Shown piece after piece: positions 36,961-48,573 of a stretch of 64,000 nucleotides of DNA. Both the position numbers and the translations under genes were made by a program. The DNA is from Tyto alba (lineage: Eukaryota > Chordata > Aves > Strigiformes > Tytonidae). The stretch covers positions 17,246,607 to 17,310,606 of the forward strand of contig NW_024881322.1 in the NCBI RefSeq assembly GCF_018691265.1, read 5' to 3'. The notes below the pieces were generated by a model. It ran no database searches. It saw nothing but the letters and a program-made list of their open reading frames with translations, and had not been told where the DNA came from. The first letter of the stretch is position 1. Each line of letters opens with the position of its first letter.

Positions 36961-37320
36961 CAGCCCGGCTCCCCCGCTGTGCTGCTTGGCCAGCGATGCG
37001 TGAGCAGCGCTCCCGTGCCTGCCCGGCGCTGGGGCTGGGGCAGGGAGAGCTGGAAAGTGGCAGCTCCGGGCGGTGCCGCGAGCCTGGAGCCCTCCCGAGC
37101 CCGGGCTGCTGTGCACAGGCCAGAGCCCCCGGGGACATGGAGCCAAGGGAAGAGCAGAGCTCGCTGCCGCTGCGAGCTGGCCGTGGGCGAGAGAGCCCGA
37201 GAGAGCCCGGGCACGAGTGGGGCCGTGGGGGTGCGAGAGCCGCAGGCGAGAGCCGAGCCGAAAGGGCCCGCGGGAGCCTGACCCGGGGCCGTGCTCAGTG
37301 CCACGGAGGACAAGCAGCAA
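36961..37320. promoter_or_regulatory. CpG-island-like core
   Basis: I count about 34 CpG dinucleotides in these 360 bp by eye, roughly 0.7 of the number expected from C and G content. The rest of the window is CpG-poor. Unmethylated CpG islands usually mark promoters active in the germ line, so this is the best candidate for a host promoter. Direction and gene are unknown. Confidence 0.55.
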
Positions 37321-37765
37321 CCCCCGGGGCCACCCTGGGGCCCCCCGGGAGTCTAGAAAGCTTCCTCCCCCCGGATGCGGGGCACGAGGGCCACCTTCGT
37401 GGAGCAGGAGCAGAGCACCCTGCCAAAATGGCCCAAAGGAGCCCTGGCAAGGGGCTGTGCTCAGTGCTGCAGAGGAAGGCAAAAAACCCCCGGGGACAAT
37501 TACTATCCCACCGTGGGGGAAAAAAAGCCTTCCTCCCCCCAGCTGCGGGGCACGAGAGGCCATCTTCGTGGTGCACGAGCAGCAGGCAGTAACCTAGCCA
37601 GAATGGAGTGGAGGAGCCCTGGCAAGTGGTGATGCTCAATGCTGCAGAGGAAGGCAAAAAACCCCCGGGGACCAGTGCCAATCTGCCCCGGGGGAAAATT
37701 CCTTCCTGACCCCATTGCTGGCGATCGGCTGCTCCCTGAGCATGTGAGCAAGACCTGCTCCTCGT
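37291..37765 (-). repeat. Three tandem degenerate copies of a ~170-bp module, CR1/L3-like
   Basis: Copies start at 37291, 37457 and 37631, giving spacings of 166 and 174 bp. Copies 2 and 3 share GCTGCAGAGGAAGGC and AAAAAACCCCCGGGGAC. Copies 1 and 2 share CTTCCTCCCCCC, GCGGGGCACGAG and GAGCCCTGGCAAG. Copy 3 then continues GGGGGAAAATTCCTTCCTGA, GGCGATCGGCTG and CCTGAGCATGTGAGCAAG. Read on the minus strand, copy 3 matches my memory of the 3' untranslated region of old CR1/L3-type LINEs common in turtles and birds (GGTCAGGAAGGAATTTTCC...TTTTTTGCCTTCCTCTGCAG). Copies 1 and 2 are more divergent. The tandem arrangement is clear from the sequence. The CR1 origin is from memory. Confidence 0.6.
37693..37702. 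promoter_or_regulatory. NF-kappaB-like site in repeat copy 3
   Basis: GGAAAATTCC fits the loose kappaB form GGRNNNYYCC. It is part of the ancestral repeat text, so its presence does not show selection. Confidence 0.2.
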
Positions 37766-38354
37766 CCCACAGGCTGGTCACGCCTCCCAGGTGATGCCCC
37801 AGCCCTGTTCTCCCTCACCTCGGGGGCTTCCCAGGGTGGCAAAAGGCCCCGGCCTGATCGACCTTGGGGGCAGGAATCCTTCCCGTACCTGGCAGGGCAC
37901 CAGTGGGTGCTCCAAAGCTCTGGGAGCCCTGGCAACATCTCTGCATCCCATTTCTTACGGCTGCTGCCCCTGGCTCCATGGGGGACGAGGATGGTGAGCT
38001 CTGCAGTGCTCCTCAAGAAGGCATTCCCTCGGTCTGGCCACGGCTGTCCAGCTGAAAAGGCCCAAAAGCCTCGGGCACCTCCAGGGCTTGGTGGCTCTTC
38101 TCATCTCCTGAGGGGCTTGTGCCTGTGTTTGTTCCCCAAAGGCTGAAGTAGGATTTCCACCCATCAGATGGGCTTTGAAGGCGGCCCCGCCAGGAGCTGG
38201 CCTTGCAGCCAAGAACCTCCAGCAGCCTCGTGCATCCTCCAGCCCTCCTCCCTCAGCCCCCCCAGGTAATCCCACCTCCCCCCAAGGATCTCCTCTGGGA
38301 TGTCTTCGGGCTGCCCCCGGGCCAGCTCTGGCAGGGACACGGGAGGACGCTCCC

Positions 38355-38423
38355 TTTTATCCTGCCCCGGGGCACTGTGACGGCTGCGTTGCCGGGTGCT
38401 GCCATTGTGACACGGGGGTGACG
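38355..38423 (+). promoter_or_regulatory. Possible core promoter: TTTTAT and CRE half-sites
   Basis: TTTTAT at 38355-38360 is followed by TGACG at 38378-38382, TGACA at 38408-38412 and TGACG at 38419-38423, all in a CpG-containing G/C-rich setting. TGACG is the cAMP-response-element half-site. The strand is a guess and no transcript is supported. Confidence 0.2.
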
Positions 38424-40224
38424 GGGCCCCCACGCGCAGCCCCCTCCCCCCCCAGCCCCCTTGGGAGCGAGGCCTGTGCCCAGGAGGCCCCGGGGCCTGT
38501 CCCTGCCCTTGGTGGCCATGCTCTGGGCCCAGCTGCGGGGTGTCCCTCTAAATCCATCCGGACATCCATCTGGCCCCTGCCTGCAGCCCTCCCAGCCCCC
38601 TTTAGAGCAAGGCCTTGGGGTGCTGGCCCCAAGGCAGCCCCTGTGCCCAGGATGGCATTTGGCTCCCAAGGATTAACCCTGAATTTTGTGTTATGGTTGA
38701 AAACAAACATGTAGCCCATAAATTTTAAGACCGTGTTTTCCTCTGTGCAAAGGACCCCACGAGGCAAATGAATGGGGAAATAACACGTGCTGACATAATT
38801 ATCTATAGCTGTACTAATTTCATTCCTGTGCCGTACTGTAACTAGGAACAATCCAGACTGGAAGTAACAAATTTCTAGATAATTTCACAGACTGCCACAC
38901 CAAAGAGGAAAGATCATGTCTTTTAGTTAACACTGATGGAAATTTTTTTGAAAGTGTAGGTGTTACTTGTCTTTCTTCTTTCTTTAACAATTCTTTGGCT
39001 TTTTCTTTTTTAACTATGGTCATAAATGGCCATTAATCTTGGTTTTAGATCTAATCCCAGATATTTTCTTCTGAATTCCTGTTACACAACAGGGCATATC
39101 AGTGTGGTGGTTTTCAGTATAGAGTGAGTGCTGTTCACAGCACTTGAGTGCAGCTGTTCTGCTCACACCCTTGTGTTCAGGTGACCAGAAGTTCATTGTA
39201 GCTCTTGAGACATCTGACCAAACACATTCCACAAATGTCTTTGTTCTCTAAAGCCTTTTGACAGCCATGGTTCAGGCATTCATGCAGAAATAAAGATGGA
39301 AAGTTTCAAAATTTATTGTGGTTAGCCATCCTTGCCTGGTGCTTTTAGTTGGCTGGAACATAACTCGCCATGGAGGCATTATCCAACATTTCCTTCAGCT
39401 CTTAGAAAAGATCCTCCAGATGGGGTAATTTCATCAGTGAGCAACATGTTTGACATCATGCAATTGCTCCTATAATATACACAATATTAGCAGCAATCTC
39501 TGAGGTACAATAGTGCTTTGCTTCCTCTGGCATAGTTTTCTCAATTGCTGTTTCACAATTCCAGCTCTGGTGACTTGTATGATGGGAAGGCAGCAGGTGC
39601 ACAGGAACGTGTCCTGCCTCATTTCATTCTGGACTTCTTTGTCTAATTATTTCTCATAGATGTTTCCCACAGGGACCATCTATCCTTTTCATCCACATCT
39701 GTAAGAGTGAAACTATTGGAAAAATGAATTGTAAGGGCAATATCATTTTGGCAATGTGAGCTAGCACAAGGTAGAAATTAAATGTAAAGGAGTTAGGCAC
39801 TTCTAATGTCCAAACTCAGCAACTCAGTTAAGAAAACTTTTCTTGAACTGTAAAGACCAGGGTCATAAGTGATGACTGTTAATTTTATGCTCAGTCTATC
39901 CACTTCACCGGGAGGTGCAAGAATTTGGTACTTCTTTCAAATAAACCTGAAAGGTCAAATTCATGCTGATGTGGACCCCACCCCCTCCCCTCCACAGGGC
40001 GTCCAAAAGCCCTGTGTTGGTCCCTGCAGGGCTATCCGTTGCTGAGTGAGCAACATCCACGTAAGCAAAGCCCACAGGTACTCTGTCAAGCTGTTCATGT
40101 TTTTCAGGGATTTGTATTGCCTGGGGAAAAAGTGCTGGTGTTTAATAATCTTGGTCCCCCATGTCTTGTCTGTAAACCCAGAAAACAGGCTAAGAAGGGG
40201 CAGGTAGATGGTTCCCCATCTCCT

Positions 40225-40316
40225 TGTTTTTTGGTGTTTGGTTTTTTTTTTTTGGTTTTTTTTTGTTTGTTTGTTTGTTTGTTTGTTTGTTTTTTATTAT
40301 TATTATTTATTTGTTT
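40225..40316. repeat. GTTT/T-rich simple repeat
   Basis: T runs separated by GG, then about six GTTT units at 40265-40290, then TTATTATTATT. Confidence 0.93.
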
Positions 40317-41693
40317 GGGGTTTTAATTTTAATTTTTTATTTTATTTGGGGAGTGGTTTTCTGATTTCTGGGCTACCACTCTGTTAGCATACTTTTATTT
40401 TGTCTAGTCTCACTTCTCTTTTCACCTTAATCTTTCATTACTCTTTTTCTTCCATTCTCACCTACATGGAACAAAGCTTATAGATTCTTAAATAAAATTT
40501 CTAGTCTGTGATATCTCAGCAGGCAGAAAATGAAGAAGAATGTCATGAGTTTGGCTAAGATTTCTCCCATGATAAGGGACGCTGCCTACTGCTTATATTT
40601 TATGCCACCAATGTAGCACATTTCTTCGAACACTACTTTCTTTTCCTTTTTTTAACAAATGAGATTTGAGGAAATACAGAACATTAACAAACCAACATTT
40701 GAATACATATACTGCTGATTATTGCACCATAATTATACTTTTCCCAGTATTAATTAACTAATAATATAAAATATATTGGCATTTTATAGTGGAAGAAGTA
40801 TTTATAAATTGCATAACACTTGCTTAAATTAATAGGTTTAATAGATGGTATTAAACTAATGGTTTATTCTAACTATAGAAATTTCTCAAAAACTTATAGA
40901 TCATTAACATTTAACTTCACAAAAAATAAATTTTTACTCATAATCTTGGGATTTTTGGCAAAATGTAATCTGATCTGACTGACTTCTTTATAAAGCATGA
41001 AGGCATTAGGACAATTTCATTAGGGTGCCTTCCAGGATAGTTACTCCAGTATCTCAGAGTGAAACTAAGACTGACACCTTGTGATTTTTCTTTTCTCCCT
41101 TAAAGTCAGTTACATGGTACTTCTTGGACCATTCTCCAGGACCTATAGAAATAAGATACAGTTGCTGAAGTTATCTGAGTGCTTGCCTCATGCTTACAAC
41201 ACACCCAGAAAGTTTTCATTTTTCATAAATAGACCAAGAACTACCAAAGAAAAACAAAGTTGCAGTTACAGTTACGTGGTCTGAATAAAACTGAAAATAG
41301 ATATTAGTCCTCTTGAAAATCTGTGGTCTGGATATTTTAGAGCATGTGCGTATTAAATGTGTAAAGAAATATTCCCACAGCAAAATGGATATTAAACAGA
41401 ATCATAATTGCCAAAAATTTGGTTTCTAATAAAAAATGTATGGAATATTAATAAAAAATGATTGTATCCTCATGCAAATAACATTACCTTGTCGGTCATA
41501 TACAATACCAGTCATTTCCAACAAAATATCCTTTTAAGTATCTAGTGCATTGACTAACTTTTCATGCATGAATATAATTTTCCCTTTTTTAAAAAAAAAA
41601 TATATATAAAAAGATGTATTCAGGAACCAGTGCAACTCCAGTTACCTAAACTGAGAGTCTGATACACCATCCAGAATAGATATATGATAGGTA

Positions 41694-41760
41694 GAGCTGG
41701 CCCAGTAGCTAAGATAGCTAAGAAAGCATTTGGAATTGGGAGACCGAGTTAAAGTTGCAA
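41694..41760 (+). repeat. tRNA-like relic, possibly a SINE or tRNA pseudogene
   Basis: TGGCCCAGTAG (41698-41708) fits the RNA polymerase III A box TGGCNNAGTGG at 10 of 11 positions. About 38 bp downstream, GAGTTAAAGTT (41746-41756) resembles a decayed B box (GGTTCGANTCC). Between them, TTGGAATTGGGAGACC resembles an anticodon arm and variable region. No good cloverleaf can be formed and there is no poly-A tail, so it is not a working tRNA. It could be an old tRNA-derived SINE head, a tRNA pseudogene, or chance. Confidence 0.35.
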
Positions 41761-43481
41761 TGTTTATTCTTATATTAATAAATAAACAGGGCCAAGGACT
41801 GATTTTTGGCCCTTAAATCACATGATACACATGGGCCACATCCATGCTACATTACACATAGTTTTAGGGCCCTGAAATACAGCAATTCATTACAATCTGT
41901 TGGGGGGAGCTGGTGTTTTTTGGCTAGTTTGTTTTTTTTTTTTTTCCCCTTTCTTCTACCGATTGAATATGGTGGTGAAAATGGCTCTAAAATTTATTCA
42001 TTTGAACAGACCTTACAGCAAAAAATAAATTTCCTCAAAGTTCATTTATGATGGATACGATAAAGAATTTCCAGGTTTAAGATCTGTACAGAAAAAGATG
42101 TTGGAAAAGGTATGTACTCAAGGGTACAAGAAGATGAGATGGTTGAAATAATTTGTAAAGAAAGATTCTCTCACACCTTCTCTAAATATAACTTCACCGT
42201 CATAGCCAGCATTTGTAACTGTAAATTAAGTGGATTAAAAACTATCCTTTTCAGTTTTAGCTGGTTATTAGCTATACACTGTACAATTGCATCTGCAGTC
42301 AACAGTTATTTAGTTCAGAAAAAGCAGTGTTCAGTGGGGGACAAAAATAACATCATGCATAACCTGTTTTTTGGGTTATTGCATTTACACATTGATTGAG
42401 GAGTCCTCAAGGTGAAAAATACTATATAATTTCAAAATTATATGTTACTATCATCATTATCTGAGGAGATGAATCTACTCTGTGAGAAGGGAAAGTATGT
42501 TAATAATCTTTCTAATTTGTAGAAATTTTTTTTTGTTATAAATCACTTTTGGTTATTTTATATCTGCTATCCTCTAGCATTTAATCCAGATTCAGGAATA
42601 TTACTAATCATCTGTTGGCATAATATTAAGCATTCAAGTTTATTCCAGAGTATATTAGTTAAAATATTTTCTGCAAATGTTGTATCCCTACACTAACTGT
42701 ACCTTCCATGAGCCTCAAGCACTTCTGTGATGTTTATACATTAATTTAGTGAGTATTGTGTATGCTTAAGAAGGAATCACATCTATTTAATTGAAATATA
42801 AAATTCAGAATTGAAGAGATTATTATTTGGAAGTTGGATTCTGTTAAAAGAGCAATAAAAACTGGATTCCAACTTGCAAATAAAAGTTTCAATAATCTTG
42901 CAGAGGATTAAATTGTAACCAGTGAATTCATAAACAAATCCATATTTTTATCTTGCTTAAAGGTAAAATAAACTAAAAGATTCAGTTACAAGAGAGAAAA
43001 AAAAAAAAAGGTATATTCTTTTTTTGCTGACACTGTCACCCATAAATAGTGTTGTCTTCAGTGTATATGAAGAAACTAGAGGTAATCTTGTAAGGAAGAC
43101 CTTTAATCATTTTAGATTTTAGCATGGAAGCCAGTGCCCCTTTCTAAAGCTGTATAAATAATAGTGCTTTGGCTTACTCAGATAAAATGAAAAAGAGGAA
43201 GAAAACACTTTCTAGCTTCCCTGTCCTCCTCAAAAAAACTGCCCCCAAAACCAACAACAAAACCAGATACTTCAACAAACAGAGTTTTGTATTTCAAATA
43301 TTATTGACTCTCATCCTGTAATGAAATTTTTCAGTTTTATGATTAAAGATTAATTATAGGTAGATTTGGTTACACTTTAAAGGAGAATTCTTTCCACTTC
43401 AAAAGAAAATATTTCTGGCTAAAATTAAATAGAACTAATCTACTTTTCTTTTCTTTTTTTTTTTTTTTTTTTTAAATCTCA

Positions 43482-43681
43482 TTCTACAATCCTTCCTTAA
43501 AATCATCATAAAGTTTGTATTTTAAATATCAGAAAATCACAGCATTTTAGAAATTTTTGAACACTGGACACATTTAATATGTTCTACAATCCTTCCTTAA
43601 AATCATCATAAAGTTTGTATTTTAAATATCAGAAAATCACAGCATTTTAGAAATTTTTGAACACTGGACACATTTAATATG
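43482..43681 (+). repeat. Perfect 100-bp tandem duplication
   Basis: The sequence 43482-43581 is repeated without any difference at 43582-43681, and the next three bases (TTC) begin a third copy. A poly-T run of 20 bases (43454-43473) ends 8 bp upstream. The unit is not a known repeat and has no coding potential. Zero divergence means a very recent duplication or an assembly artefact. Confidence 0.97.
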
Positions 43682-46600
43682 TTCACAAGCTCTACCTTTG
43701 ATGACATTATTTGATATTTTTTACCAGTATTCTGAAACTCCTGTTACTGAGGCAGAACAGATGAAAGAGACTCTGCAATTACCTTTTCATTAAAGCTGTC
43801 AAGAGTGAAGCTTTTCTTGGGAGGTTTATGGATATCTGCATCCAGTCCTTGGCAATGTTCATGCTCACACCATTGGAGTGATGTTTTGTCATTCTCAACC
43901 CAATTCCGTTCATTTGTCACAGAAATAATAATAACCATAGAATTCTTATTTTTCTTGTGTTGTGAATATCACAATAAAGGTACCAGTGGGTAGATGCAAT
44001 TTGTAGTTACACTTGGCAATTTTATCTTCAGCTTGTTCATAAAAACTTAGCATACCTTTATTACTTTGGTTTGGAGTAGTTATTGTGATTTGTCATGGTA
44101 CATTTCTTTGTCATTTTGACAGTCACAGTGAGATCTCTTATTTTTGGAATTTAAAAAGATAAGGATTTTTTCAGAGTTGCAACAGAATTTACATAATGAT
44201 AAGCATGTGGTGAAAATAGGTGACTGAAAATATTACAGATAACCATTACTGAGAAATTGTTCACCTTTTTTTTTCCCTTTTCTCCAACATATATCTCCTA
44301 TATTTCTTCACCCATTTACCTTTACATGCTCATTCCTTCTGTCCAGGCTGTCTGGACGAGTCTTCTTTGAGATTCTGTTTGCACTTTATTCACCCACAGG
44401 TTACCGCTGAATTATACATGCACTTTCTTTTCCCCAGTGGTTCTGTAGCAAGTTGGACATCTGCCTCTGTAGCATTTGCCTCTGCATTATGCTAAATGTC
44501 TCTCAGAGTGGAGCCATGGATGGGTGTCAAACTGGGATATCCTGCAAGGCAAAGTGAAACCTTGAGAGGCTGCCGCTGGCTCATGCAGAGACTTCGTAAT
44601 TGAATGTTCTACATCATTTCACTCATTTGCAAAGTCCCATTACCATTTACATGGTAATTTAAAATATTGGTGGAGGATGAGGCACTTGCAAACTGGGCAA
44701 AAGGGGCTGCTCCAAACATGTCTTTGTTAGGAAGGTGTAGGGCTTACTTGAGCAGTTACAACACTGCCTTCCAGTAGGAAAACCAAATTACAGTCTTTCT
44801 CTCCAGGCAAAACGGAGCAATGTCAGTGAGCATTATGTGCCCAGAGTTCCTTCATGCTCTTCATGCTTTAGATAAGAAGAGGTGAGACAAAAGCAAGGAC
44901 AAACAGGAGATATGTGTGCTGAGGCTTCTCAGTCTACCACAGGTACTAGCATAGGTTGTCACTACTAGTTCAGTTTGACAGTGGAGGATGGTAGTTGGCA
45001 TAGAGAGTAGCATAGCCACCATAGTCTCTCTATGGGTATTGATACAGCTCTTGTAGAGAAAAGGATTTGGGAGACCACTGTTGAAGATTTCATTATAGTT
45101 GTATGCCTTTATGGTCAATGAGAAGAGGGAGTCAGAGAGAGTTTTCCAGGTGCTGCCCTAGAACCCCAAAATGTTTTTGTTTGCATCTGTAGAGATCTTA
45201 GGAGCAGACTGATCTCCTAATTCGGGTGTCTGAAGTTGAACCACATCAAAACCCCTTCTGTTTCTGGTGCCAGTCCTTTTCTACATCCTTAAGTGCTCTT
45301 GTGATGCCAGAAACAAGTCTGTTGGTGGTGTCTCTCGGGCTCTGAAAATACTTTTTTCTTCTCCTATTTTCATTCCCTCTCTTATGCTTAAGTTTCTATA
45401 TTTAGGTTTTTTGACATTTAGAGAATACAGGTGGTCAGAATTTTTACCCAAAACTGATCTCAGATGTCATCACTTTGACAAGTTCTTTTGTTCTTAATGG
45501 TTTGGAAGGAATCAGTTTTCAATGTTGTCTGAGTAATGTATCTACTTGACTATTGGTGTGAATAGAGATCTGCATGGAGGAAACATCTTCATCTCTGTTT
45601 CACTTCAAGGTTCTGTTTTATTGTATATTCTTGTCTGCAATATAAAAGAAGGAAGAGGGCTATAATAATGGCTTGGTAGATCAAAGATAAGAAAAGAATC
45701 TTTGTACTCACTGCTGAGTCCATTTATAATAATGGATTAGCTAAAAAGGTTGAGGTGGTTTACTTTTTTATCTGAGAGCTGGCAAGTAGTCATTGCCTCT
45801 TCATGTAACCATACATTTATGCATTTGTGTCATTGCATCTGTATAAAAGTATGAATGTTAAAGTTCCATATCTCAGGGCCAAGTCTTTGGATCATGTAAA
45901 TTATTTCATTCTATTAAGGCTAGTGAAGTATTTTTGAGGTATAAAGGTTCAGACAAATTATCTAAGAGAAGAATCTAGTGTTGCTGTACTTAATTCATAG
46001 TGTTTCTATAGGTTGTGGTGGTTGCACTGTATCAGATAAAGAGATCAATGTACCAGTGTGGTTTAGCAACAAGTGTATAAGAGATTGGATTTATTTCTCT
46101 TCACATCTTTAAAAACTTTGAAATGTATGCTGATTTCAGCATTACTGCTCCATTCAAGGCCTCAGGCAATTACTTTTTAATCAGTATTTGAAGAGCTCCT
46201 TTTTCACCTTAAGAAACATTTTTATGAATGTGGAAATGTGCATGGTTTCTCCAGGCAATAAAAAAACATTAGAATGAGGAGTGAGGGGCAATAGGGGGTA
46301 GGGTAACAATTTTGACAACTCCGAGAAAACTTAATTTATAGAAACTTAATTTATATAAGCTGATAGAAACTCCTACAGTGATGCTGTACACAGGGACAAA
46401 TTTTGCTTGTGAGCCAAAATCCCAGACTAGTAAAAGAAGTCTGCTAATCAGCCCAGCATTAAAGATGTTATGACCCCATGTAGTCCTGTGGGCACATATA
46501 TTTCCACCAAGAATCTCAAATCAGTTCAGATTTGTATAATGCATATCCATGCAGTGCATAGATTATGGACTTCCATAAAAAACAATATAACTTTGTTATG

Positions 46601-47869
46601 ATATAATGATATATTACAAGATTGAGCTCTAAATAATTCCATATTTTGCTTTTTGGTTAAAAACAAGTTATAGGACTTAACCTGTATTTTTTATACTAAC
46701 AAAGGGATTTTCTGTGGTGGATGAAAGATTCAAAATGTTCTACCCAAAAATAAGGTCTGTGGAGTGTGTAAAAACAAACATCTTCAGTTGCTCAGTAGGA
46801 TACAGAATTTTCCCATTTAATATAAGAGAACATTACATAAACATAAAAATCAATAAACAGCTTGTTAAACTCAGACACCTGGGGGGAAAAACACGAGAAT
46901 AGATAACCCATGCATTCTGCTTTGAAACCAAGCAAATTCAAAGTACATTCAACTGAGATGTAAAAAGAACTGTGACAAAAATTATCCTATATGGCTAAGG
47001 TCCTTTAATCTAACATTTTCCTGTTCTCCTAGTTTACATTTTAATCAAACATAATTATAAAGAATATTTTTGAAAAGTTAAATACTTTAACTCCAGTTTC
47101 CTAATATAATATTTCTAAGTTATTAGACATTAAACATGAAGGTATGCACTTCAGAGTGTTTTTCATTATGCTTTGTCATTACACTACATCAGACTTTGTA
47201 TTTAATGTTGCATATTTGTATAGTCATTGTAATTTTAATTGTGAAGAGTGTGATATTTTCCCCTGCGGAAAAGAAAACCAACTTTTCAAATTCTAACAGC
47301 CTAGACTATCCAAATCCAAGATAAGATACAAAGCCAACAAAGCTGTCTAGTTTCTTTAACACCTAATAGATTAATTTAAAATTAGAACTCTTGAATAGGA
47401 TTATGTAATTTGGTATGATAGCTATTTGAGATTACTTCCAGTGCAGGAGGAAAACGAGCATTTGTAGTCACTTCTATCTAAAGTGATACAATCTACAAGC
47501 ATATCAAATGTCAGGAAGAGTGATTAAAAAAAAAAAAAACAAAGCTAAACAAAGCACTAAAGATCTTGATTTGACATTATGCAAGATTAAAATACTGTTG
47601 TCCATTTAAAATTTAACTTCAAAGGTACTAAGACTTTGAGACAGGAGACTTGTTTTCAAAGCTGTCTTGTTTCCCAGCTGGTCTTCACCTGATGTGTAAC
47701 CACCCATTCCTTCATCATGAAATATAGAACGACTGTCTAGATCTCCTTTATAAAGTATTGCAAAGGAAAATCTATAAGGAAAAGAAAGACCCTTACAAAG
47801 GAGTAATGTTTTATAGTAACTCTTAGTTTAAATTCCATATTCTATTAGTGGTATCATAAGATAAAAGAT

Positions 47870-48573
47870 TGTCGTGGTTTGAGCTTAGAGAACCACTGAG
47901 TACCACTCAGCCTTTCACTTTGCCCTTCCCCCCTCAAGCGATGAGAAGGGGAAAAGAACTTTTGGAAATTCTTCCCCCTGATCCAGCATGGTCCTCCTGT
48001 CACAGGAGAGAGTCCTCCAAAAACTTTCTCCAACTGGAGTCTCTCCCATGTGCTGCAGCCCTTCCTGAGCTGCTCTGGCATGGGACACCCCCGCATGCTG
48101 CAATCCTCCCAGTGCCGAACAACAGCGGGGGCTGCTTCTTCCCACAGGGTCCCAGCTGACTTCAAGCGTAGTCACCATACTAGTCTGTATGAGGCCCCTC
48201 ACAGGCCATAAATCAGTGTCTGCTCCACCGCAGACCTCCATGGGTGGCAGTGAGGTCCACCCTGATGTCTCACCACAGGATACAGGGGGGTCTCTGATCC
48301 GGCACACCTCCCCCCTCCTTTCTTCCTCCGTTCCTCCACTGACCTTGGTGTTCACGCAGATGCCGCAACTCCTCTTCACAAGTACAACTCCTCCTCACCA
48401 CATCCCTTCTTAAATATGTTATCGTAGAGGGGCAGCTGATTGGCTTGCCCTTGGTGCAGAGGTGCGGCCGACTTGGACCCAAGGGAGCTTTGAGAAGCTT
48501 CTCACAGCAGGGCACCACTGTATCCCCCCACCCTGCTACCAAAAAACCCCCCCACTCACTCACACCAAGGACA
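47870..48573 (-). mobile_element. LTR family A copy 3, with internal deletion
   Basis: A 704-bp minus-strand LTR. On the minus strand it begins TGTCCTTGGTGTGAG and ends AGCTCAAACCACGACA, so both TG...CA ends are intact. It keeps TGAGAAGCTTCTCA (48491-48504), GCCAATCAGCTG and TATTTAAGAAGGGATG. Compared with copy 1 it lacks about 300 bp in its 3' half, including the AATAAA signal. No clear target duplication is seen. Open frames (up to 154 codons) overlap between strands and are not genes. Confidence 0.85.
48491..48504. promoter_or_regulatory. 14-bp palindrome in LTR family A copy 3
   Basis: TGAGAAGCTTCTCA, identical in all three family A copies and close to the CCAAT box of the same LTR. Confidence 0.6.

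Larger units (their letters stand above)
36880..38690. other. Isolated G/C-rich block of about 1.8 kb
   Basis: Composition changes sharply from A/T-rich to strongly G/C-rich at about 36890 and back at about 38690. Unlike the other G/C-rich stretches here it is not explained by a complete CR1 or LTR. Long open frames exist in several frames on both strands (up to 284 codons on the minus strand and 218 on the plus strand), but they overlap each other and their translations are Pro/Ala/Gly/Arg-rich, as composition alone would give. No splice-consistent gene model stands out. It could be the 5' end of an unrecognised gene or non-coding RNA, or a patch of repeat-derived DNA with high G/C. Confidence 0.6.
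38691..47869. other. Unique A/T-rich non-coding DNA
   Basis: About 9 kb with no gene recognised. Open frames of up to 95 codons look random, and the frame at 40039-40326 ends in a GTTT-repeat artefact. It contains a GTTT repeat, a tRNA-like relic, a poly-T tract (43454-43473) and a 100-bp tandem duplication, listed separately. The part at about 44500-44700 has mixed, motif-rich text and may be conserved non-coding DNA. Confidence 0.55.

Noticed and set aside
36709..37563. 284-codon minus-strand open frame in the G/C-rich block
   Set aside because: It overlaps several long frames on the other strand, and its Pro/Ala/Gly/Ser-rich translation with repeated blocks follows from the tandem repeat and base composition. 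No domain is recognised.
36936..37592. 218-codon plus-strand open frame in the same block
   Set aside because: Same reasons: low-complexity, overlapping other frames, and running into the tandem module.
40039..40326. 95-codon frame with a hydrophobic C-terminal part
   Set aside because: The hydrophobic part is the translation of a GTTT repeat.
43482..43681. CRISPR-like array
   Set aside because: The two copies are directly adjacent without spacers, and the genome is eukaryotic.
46325..46357. Short direct repeat AAACTTAATTTATA
   Set aside because: A small A/T-rich slippage repeat with no further structure.
47915..48379. 154-codon minus-strand frame
   Set aside because: It lies inside LTR family A copy 3. 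A similar frame in copy 2 (35654-36085) reflects shared LTR sequence, not a gene.
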